Shown: piece by piece, positions 60,036 through 64,000 of the stretch
How the letters are laid out: each line of letters opens with the position of its first letter
Position numbering within the stretch: the first letter of the stretch is position 1
Assembly: GCF_006715175.1 (NCBI RefSeq)
Contig: NZ_VFMQ01000001.1
Span: 2,914,001-2,978,000, forward strand
Length of the DNA: 64,000 nucleotides
Direction of reading: 5' to 3'
DNA from: Curtobacterium citreum
GTDB lineage: Bacteria; Actinomycetota; Actinomycetes; Actinomycetales; Microbacteriaceae
Notes under the pieces: model-generated
What the model was told of the DNA's origin: nothing
Databases searched by the model: none
Seen by the model: only the letters and a program-made list of their open reading frames with translations
Position numbers and translations under genes: made by a program

Positions 60036-60079
60036 CGGACGGGAGGCGCGGGGCACGCCCGCCCCGCGCCTCCCGTCCG
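60036..60079. repeat. Family A palindrome inside the N-heterocycle operon
   Basis: 19-bp perfect arms (60036-60054 with 60061-60079), 6-nt loop. It separates the transporter genes from the FAD oxidase gene and may attenuate transcription, as the 1486 element does after chvE. Confidence 0.8.
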
Positions 60080-60113
60080 CCGTTCCCGCACCACCCACCC
60101 CACAGGAGTGAGC

Positions 60114-61499
60114 ATGACCACCGTCACCCCCGCCGCCACCACCGTCACCCCCGCCGCCCTGGCGGCGCTCCGCGCCGATCTCGTCACGCTCCTCGGCGAG
60201 CGCGGGGTGAGCGCCGACGAGCGCACCCGCGCCCGCGCCTCCGTCGACGAGGCGACCATGAGCCCAATCCTCAGCGCGCAGCTGCCCCTCGGCCTCGCCG
60301 ACCTCGTCGCCTACCCCGCGTCGGCCGACGACGTCGCGGCCACCCTGCGCGCCGCCGTCCGGCACGGCGTCCCCGTCACCACGCGGGGGAAGGGCACCGG
60401 CAACTACGGCCAGGGCATCCCGCTGCACGGCGGACTCGTGCTCGACACCTCGCGGGCGCGCGCCGTCGTCGAGGTCGGCGAGGGCTGGGTCACGGCCGAG
60501 GCCGGCGCCTCGATGGTCGCGCTCGAGCAGGCCGCCGCCGCCACCGGCCAGCAGCTCTGGATGTACCCGTCCACCGCGCAGTCCACGATCGGCGGGTTCC
60601 TGTCCGGCGGGTCCGGGGGCACCGGGTCCATCGCGCACGGGTCCAACTGGCAGGGCTTCGTCACGGCGCTCGACGTGGCGCTGCCCGGCGCCGACGGACT
60701 GCTGCACGTCGAGGGCGACGAGGCGCAGCCGTTCGTGCACACCTACGGCACCGCGGGGATCATCGCCCGCGCCACCGTCCGGCTCGAACCGCTGCAGGAG
60801 TGGCGCGCCGTGTACGCGTCGTTCCCGACGTTCGAGGAGGCCCTCGTCGCCGTGCGGACGCTCCGCGGGCTCGACCCCGTGCCCCGGCTCGTCAGCGCCG
60901 ACCGCGCCGAGGTCGCCGCGACGCTGCCCTCGGACGCCGCGATCCCGGACGACCGGGCCAGCCTGCGGGCGATCGTCGACGACGCCGTGCTCGACGAGGC
61001 ACGGGCGCTGATCGAGCAGGCCGGCGGGAGCGTGCTGGACGTCCGCGAGGGCCTGCAGCAGACCACCAAGGTGTCGATGCTGTCCTACAACCACCCGATC
61101 TGGTGGCTCAAGCGGAACACCCCGGACACCGAGTGGTTCCACGTCGAGGTCGGCGGCGAGGCCCTGATCGACCGGATCGCCGAGGTCGAGGCCGTCTACC
61201 CGGGCGGGATGCTGCACATCGAGGCGGCGCACGTCGGCCCGATCGGGATGCTCACCGCGCCGTACACCGGGGCCGAGGACGTCTACGCCGGGTACCCGCT
61301 GCTCCGCGACCTGGGGGTCCGGGTGCACAGTCCGCACCAGTACTACGTCGACCACGGCGTCGAGGAGCTCGTGGCGCTCAAGCAGCGCACCGACCCCGAG
61401 GGGCTGCTCAATCCGGGGCACGTGATCGACCCGTCGCTCGTGGTCAGCGGTGGCTCGACGGCATCGGCGCAGCCGGTCGTCCCGGGGTTCGGCAAGTGA
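60114..61499 (+). CDS. FAD-binding oxidoreductase (VAO/PCMH, glycolate-oxidase-like)
   Basis: A 461-residue flavoprotein. The PCMH FAD domain has VAYPASADDVAATLRAAVRHGVPVTTRGKGTGNYGQGIPLHGGLVLDTSR and QSTIGGFLSGGSGGTGSIAHGS. The C-terminal substrate cap ends RTDPEGLLNPGHV, the usual glycolate-oxidase end. A His-containing SGGSGGTGSIAHGS loop is seen where some members bind FAD covalently. Substrates in the family are hydroxy acids or cyclic amines/alcohols; here an oxidation step in N-heterocycle breakdown is inferred. AGGAG (60104-60108) selects ATG 60114 over the GTG at 60108. Confidence 0.88.
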   Translation: MTTVTPAATTVTPAALAALRADLVTLLGERGVSADERTRARASVDEATMSPILSAQLPLGLADLVAYPASADDVAATLRAAVRHGVPVTTRGKGTGNYGQGIPLHGGLVLDTSRARAVVEVGEGWVTAEAGASMVALEQAAAATGQQLWMYPSTAQSTIGGFLSGGSGGTGSIAHGSNWQGFVTALDVALPGADGLLHVEGDEAQPFVHTYGTAGIIARATVRLEPLQEWRAVYASFPTFEEALVAVRTLRGLDPVPRLVSADRAEVAATLPSDAAIPDDRASLRAIVDDAVLDEARALIEQAGGSVLDVREGLQQTTKVSMLSYNHPIWWLKRNTPDTEWFHVEVGGEALIDRIAEVEAVYPGGMLHIEAAHVGPIGMLTAPYTGAEDVYAGYPLLRDLGVRVHSPHQYYVDHGVEELVALKQRTDPEGLLNPGHVIDPSLVVSGGSTASAQPVVPGFGK

Positions 61500-62383
61500 C
61501 CGGCGGCTCGCGGTTGCTCGCCGAGCTGTCCGGCCCGGCGGTCGCCGCGGGGCTCGGTCCCGACTCGATCGTCGTGCAGCCGACCGGTGCCGTCGAGCAC
61601 CACGGCCCGCACCTGCCGCTCGTCACCGACTTCCTGCTCGCCGACCGGATCGGGGGCGCCGCCGTCGAACGGGCCGCCGCCGAGGGCATGGACGTCTGGC
61701 AGCTCCCCACCATCGCGTTCACGAAGTCCGACGAGCACAGCTGGGCGCCGGGGACCGTGTGGCTCGACGAGTCGACGATGTTCGACACCGCGGTCCAGGT
61801 CGGACGGGCGGTCGCGCTGATGGGCGCCGGCTCGCTCGTGTTCGCGAACGGACACGGCGGGAACGTCGCGCTCCTGCAGGTCGCGCTGCGGGAGATCCGG
61901 AAGCGCTACGGGCTGAAGACGTTCCTCATGCCGACGCTCGCGCGGGTCCCCGGCCCCTCGGGCGAGGACGCCGACGAGCGCGGCCTCGGGATCCACGGCG
62001 GTGCGGCCGAGACGTCGATGATCCTGCACCTGCGGCCGGACCTGGTCGACATGTCGCTCGCCGAGCGGTGGGTGCCCGACCACCTGGCCGAGTTCGAGCG
62101 GATCCGGTTCAACGGCGGGCCGGTGTCGTTCGGCTGGCTGTCGAACGACTTCGGGACGCCCGGGGTCGTCGGCGACGCGAGCCGGGCCACGGCGGCGTAC
62201 GGGCAGGCGCTGTGGGACGTGTCGCTCGACGAGGCGGTGGCGTCGCTGCACGAGATCGCGCGCTTCGACCCGGCGGTGGCGCGGCCGGCGGCCGGCGCCG
62301 GCGCCGTCGCGGGTGGTGCCGGCGCGGGTGGTGCCGTCGGGGTCGGTGGTGCCGCCGTTCCCGCTGTGGTGGCGGTGTCGTGA
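61496..62383 (+). CDS. Creatininase-family amidohydrolase
   Basis: A 295-residue member of the creatininase family (creatinine amidohydrolase, FAPy deformylase, MftE and relatives), dinuclear metal hydrolases of cyclic or formyl amides. Motif GAVEHHGPHLPLVTD gives Glu34, His36 and Asp45; NGHGGNVALL gives the next metal His; GIHGGAAETSMIL has the later Glu. The last 27 residues are a Gly/Ala/Val low-complexity tail (GAGAVAGGAGAGG and similar) absent from relatives. GTG 61496 overlaps the oxidase stop codon (GTGA) and the next gene overlaps its own stop. Confidence 0.88.
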   Translation: MTGGSRLLAELSGPAVAAGLGPDSIVVQPTGAVEHHGPHLPLVTDFLLADRIGGAAVERAAAEGMDVWQLPTIAFTKSDEHSWAPGTVWLDESTMFDTAVQVGRAVALMGAGSLVFANGHGGNVALLQVALREIRKRYGLKTFLMPTLARVPGPSGEDADERGLGIHGGAAETSMILHLRPDLVDMSLAERWVPDHLAEFERIRFNGGPVSFGWLSNDFGTPGVVGDASRATAAYGQALWDVSLDEAVASLHEIARFDPAVARPAAGAGAVAGGAGAGGAVGVGGAAVPAVVAVS

Positions 62384-63018
62384 CCGTGCTGCCGGGGCAG
62401 GCGGCGGCCGCGACCGGCGACGCCGCTGCCCCGGCCGACCCGGCCGCCCTGGTCGACCCGCTCGTCCTGGCGGCGGCCTGGCTGCCGTCGGCCGAGGACG
62501 GCCCGGGTCCGACGATGACGCTGTCGACGGTCGGGCTCGACGGCTACCCCGACGCCCGGACCGTGCTGCTGTCGCGGTTCGACGGGGAGCGCCTGCACTT
62601 CCACACCGACGCGAGGAGCCGGAAGGCGGCCGAGCTCGCCGCGCTCGCCCGTGCGGCGGTGACCCTCGTCTGGCCGGAGGCGGCCCGGCAGCTCGTCGTC
62701 GTCGGCGACGTCGCACCCGTGACGGACGCCGAGGCCCGAGCCGCCTACGCCGCCCGCACGCGGTACCTGCAGGTGCTCGCGTGGGTGAACGACCGCGAGG
62801 CCGCGGAGCGTGACCCCGAGCACCGGCGACGGGCCTGGGCGGACTTCACGGCATCGCGCGGTGGTGCTGCGCTCGACCCGCCGTCGACGTGGGCCGGCTA
62901 CGCGCTGACCCCGCGTCGGATGGTGTTCTGGCGCGGTGCTGTCGACGCCGCGAGCCACCGGACGGCCTACGAGCGGGGCCCGGACGGCTCGTGGTCGCAG
63001 GAGTCCTGGCCGGGCTGA
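62380..63018 (+). CDS. Pyridoxamine-5'-phosphate-oxidase-like flavoprotein
   Basis: A 212-residue split-barrel FMN-binding protein of the PdxH family. TMTLSTVGLDGYPDARTVLLSRFDGERLHFHTDARSRKAAEL is the canonical FMN-binding beta-barrel start; VTLVWPEAARQLVVVGDV follows, then a dimerisation helix and the PNPOx C-terminal strand GYALTPRRMVFWRGAVD. It is shorter in the C-terminal part than PdxH and may not act on pyridoxamine phosphate. GTG 62380 overlaps the creatininase stop by 4 nt. It ends 6 bp from the convergent PucR gene. Confidence 0.85.
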   Translation: MTVLPGQAAAATGDAAAPADPAALVDPLVLAAAWLPSAEDGPGPTMTLSTVGLDGYPDARTVLLSRFDGERLHFHTDARSRKAAELAALARAAVTLVWPEAARQLVVVGDVAPVTDAEARAAYAARTRYLQVLAWVNDREAAERDPEHRRRAWADFTASRGGAALDPPSTWAGYALTPRRMVFWRGAVDAASHRTAYERGPDGSWSQESWPG

Positions 63019-63024
63019 CCGGCG

Positions 63025-64000
63025 CTACGCCCGGCCGAGCGCCCGCGTCGCCAGGTGCAGCGCGAGCCGGGTCTCCGGGTCGCCGAGGTCGACGCCGAGC
63101 AACCGCTGCACCCGGTCGATCCGGTCCGCCACGGTGTTCCGGTGCACCCCGAGCACGGCCGCGGTCTCGGCGACGGACGACTCGGCGTCGAGGTACGCCG
63201 CCAGGGTCGAGCGGAGCGCTCCCCCGCCGCGCTCGAGCGGGGCGAGGAGCTGCTCGGCCGCCGGCAGGAACGTGTCGGTCTGCGTCCACGCGAGCAGCAA
63301 CTGCGCCAGCCCGAGGCGGTCGACGTGCACGAACCACCCCGACTCCGGCCGGGCGGCGGCCAAGCGGACGGCGTCGCCGGCCTCGCCGAGGGTCCGGACG
63401 AGTCCGGCGGGCCCGGCGTGCACGCTCCCGACGCCGGCGTTCGTGTCGACGGCCGAGCGCAGCGCGTTCTGGGCGGACCGGACGGACGCGGCGAGGGCGG
63501 CCACGGCGGCTCGGTCCGGCTCGTGCGGCACGGAGCACCAGAGCGCCCAGCCGTCGGTCTGCTCGACCACGACGACGTCCAGGCCCTCGCCGTCGAAGGC
63601 CATCTCGACCTCGCGGCGCAGGGCGACGGCGTCGACGGGTCCGCGGGCGACCAGCCGGATGCCGACGTGCCACGCGTCGAGCTGCCACCCCGCGGCGATG
63701 GTGCGCTGCACGAGCGGCGGCGCGGGTGCCCCGTCGGCCGTGCGGAGGTCGTCGAGCATCGCCATCCGGTAGCGGGCGTCGCGTTCGTCGTCGAGCCGGG
63801 TGAGCACGAGGCGGTGCCCGGCCGCGACCGCCGCGACCCGCAGCGCCGTGGCGAGCGTGGCCCGCTCGGCGCGGAGCGGCGCGGTCAGCCCGACGGCCAG
63901 CCAGGCGCGCGGCCCGATGCCGGTCGGCACGGGCACGGCGACGACCGTCTCGGCAGCACCGCCCGACGACGCAGCGCCGCCCGACGAGCCAGCACCACCG
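63025..64000 (-). CDS. PucR-family transcriptional regulator, C-terminal part (cut by window edge)
   Basis: At least 325 residues, open through the right edge. The middle carries GGDEF-like PucR regulator strands (WHVGIRLVARGPVDAVALRREVEMAF, VVVVEQTDGWALWCSVP, VGSVHAGPAGLVRTLGEAGDAVRLA) and the end has the PucR helix-turn-helix (LRSTLAAYLDAESSVAETAAVLGVHRNTVADRIDRVQRLLGVDL). PucR-type proteins activate purine or other nitrogen catabolic genes. Convergent with the N-heterocycle operon, so likely its regulator or that of genes to the right. The N-terminal PucR domain is outside the window; the visible N-terminal side is a Gly/Ser/Ala-rich segment. Confidence 0.88.
   Translation of the reverse strand, partial: GGAGSSGGAASSGGAAETVVAVPVPTGIGPRAWLAVGLTAPLRAERATLATALRVAAVAAGHRLVLTRLDDERDARYRMAMLDDLRTADGAPAPPLVQRTIAAGWQLDAWHVGIRLVARGPVDAVALRREVEMAFDGEGLDVVVVEQTDGWALWCSVPHEPDRAAVAALAASVRSAQNALRSAVDTNAGVGSVHAGPAGLVRTLGEAGDAVRLAAARPESGWFVHVDRLGLAQLLLAWTQTDTFLPAAEQLLAPLERGGGALRSTLAAYLDAESSVAETAAVLGVHRNTVADRIDRVQRLLGVDLGDPETRLALHLATRALGRA

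Overview
The window is about 70 percent G+C with dense operons, 1- to 4-nt gene overlaps, many GTG starts and several promoters whose -10 box lies only about 7 nt before the start codon. Together with the gene content this points to a free-living or plant-associated actinobacterium, most likely Microbacteriaceae (Curtobacterium-like). That placement is inferred from style and protein families, not from a marker gene. No rRNA, tRNA, IS element, phage, integrase or CRISPR array was seen.

Left third (1-25 kb): carbohydrate uptake. A LacI-type regulator start (cut by the window edge) faces a chvE-mmsA-mmsB monosaccharide transporter. Then come a GH13 glucosidase/amylase, small stress and housekeeping genes, a spore-photoproduct-lyase-like radical SAM protein and a secreted six-repeat Ig-like protein. 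A GH35 beta-galactosidase with its own ABC transporter and LacI regulator follows, then a GH51 arabinofuranosidase divergent from a third sugar ABC transporter. One operator word, GTGAGCGCTCAC, occurs at the chvE promoter and twice between the GH51 gene and its neighbour, suggesting one LacI regulon.

Middle (25-41 kb): iron, cell wall and efflux. A siderophore-interacting reductase diverges from a FecCD-type ABC transporter and binding protein, with two DtxR/IdeR-like boxes. Next are a class A PBP, a class A beta-lactamase interrupted by an in-frame TGA, a WYL regulator, a TetR-MMPL efflux pair and an OhrR-like MarR gene next to an old-yellow-enzyme reductase.

Right third (41-64 kb): nitrogen scavenging from purines and other N-heterocycles. 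Uricase plus a MocA-like cytidylyltransferase diverge from a xanthine dehydrogenase operon whose FAD subunit carries a frameshift; xdhC follows. There are three amidohydrolases (one lacking two metal ligands), an oxygenase-type reductase with an XRE-cupin regulator, and an uncharacterised eight-gene block: CodA-like deaminase, NMT1-type ABC transporter, FAD oxidase, creatininase-like hydrolase, PNPOx-like protein and a convergent PucR regulator. Four promoters here carry GlnR-like GTnAC-n6-GAAAC sites. Between these genes sits an SpoIIE-type phosphatase coupled to a BLUF-TetR fusion whose BLUF photochemistry residues are substituted.

Across the window, intergenic regions carry dispersed structured repeats: a family of GGACGGGAGG...CCTCCCGTCC palindromes, and a second class built from 18-19 bp direct repeats followed by one inverted copy, always placed after the 3' end of a gene and in that gene's orientation.
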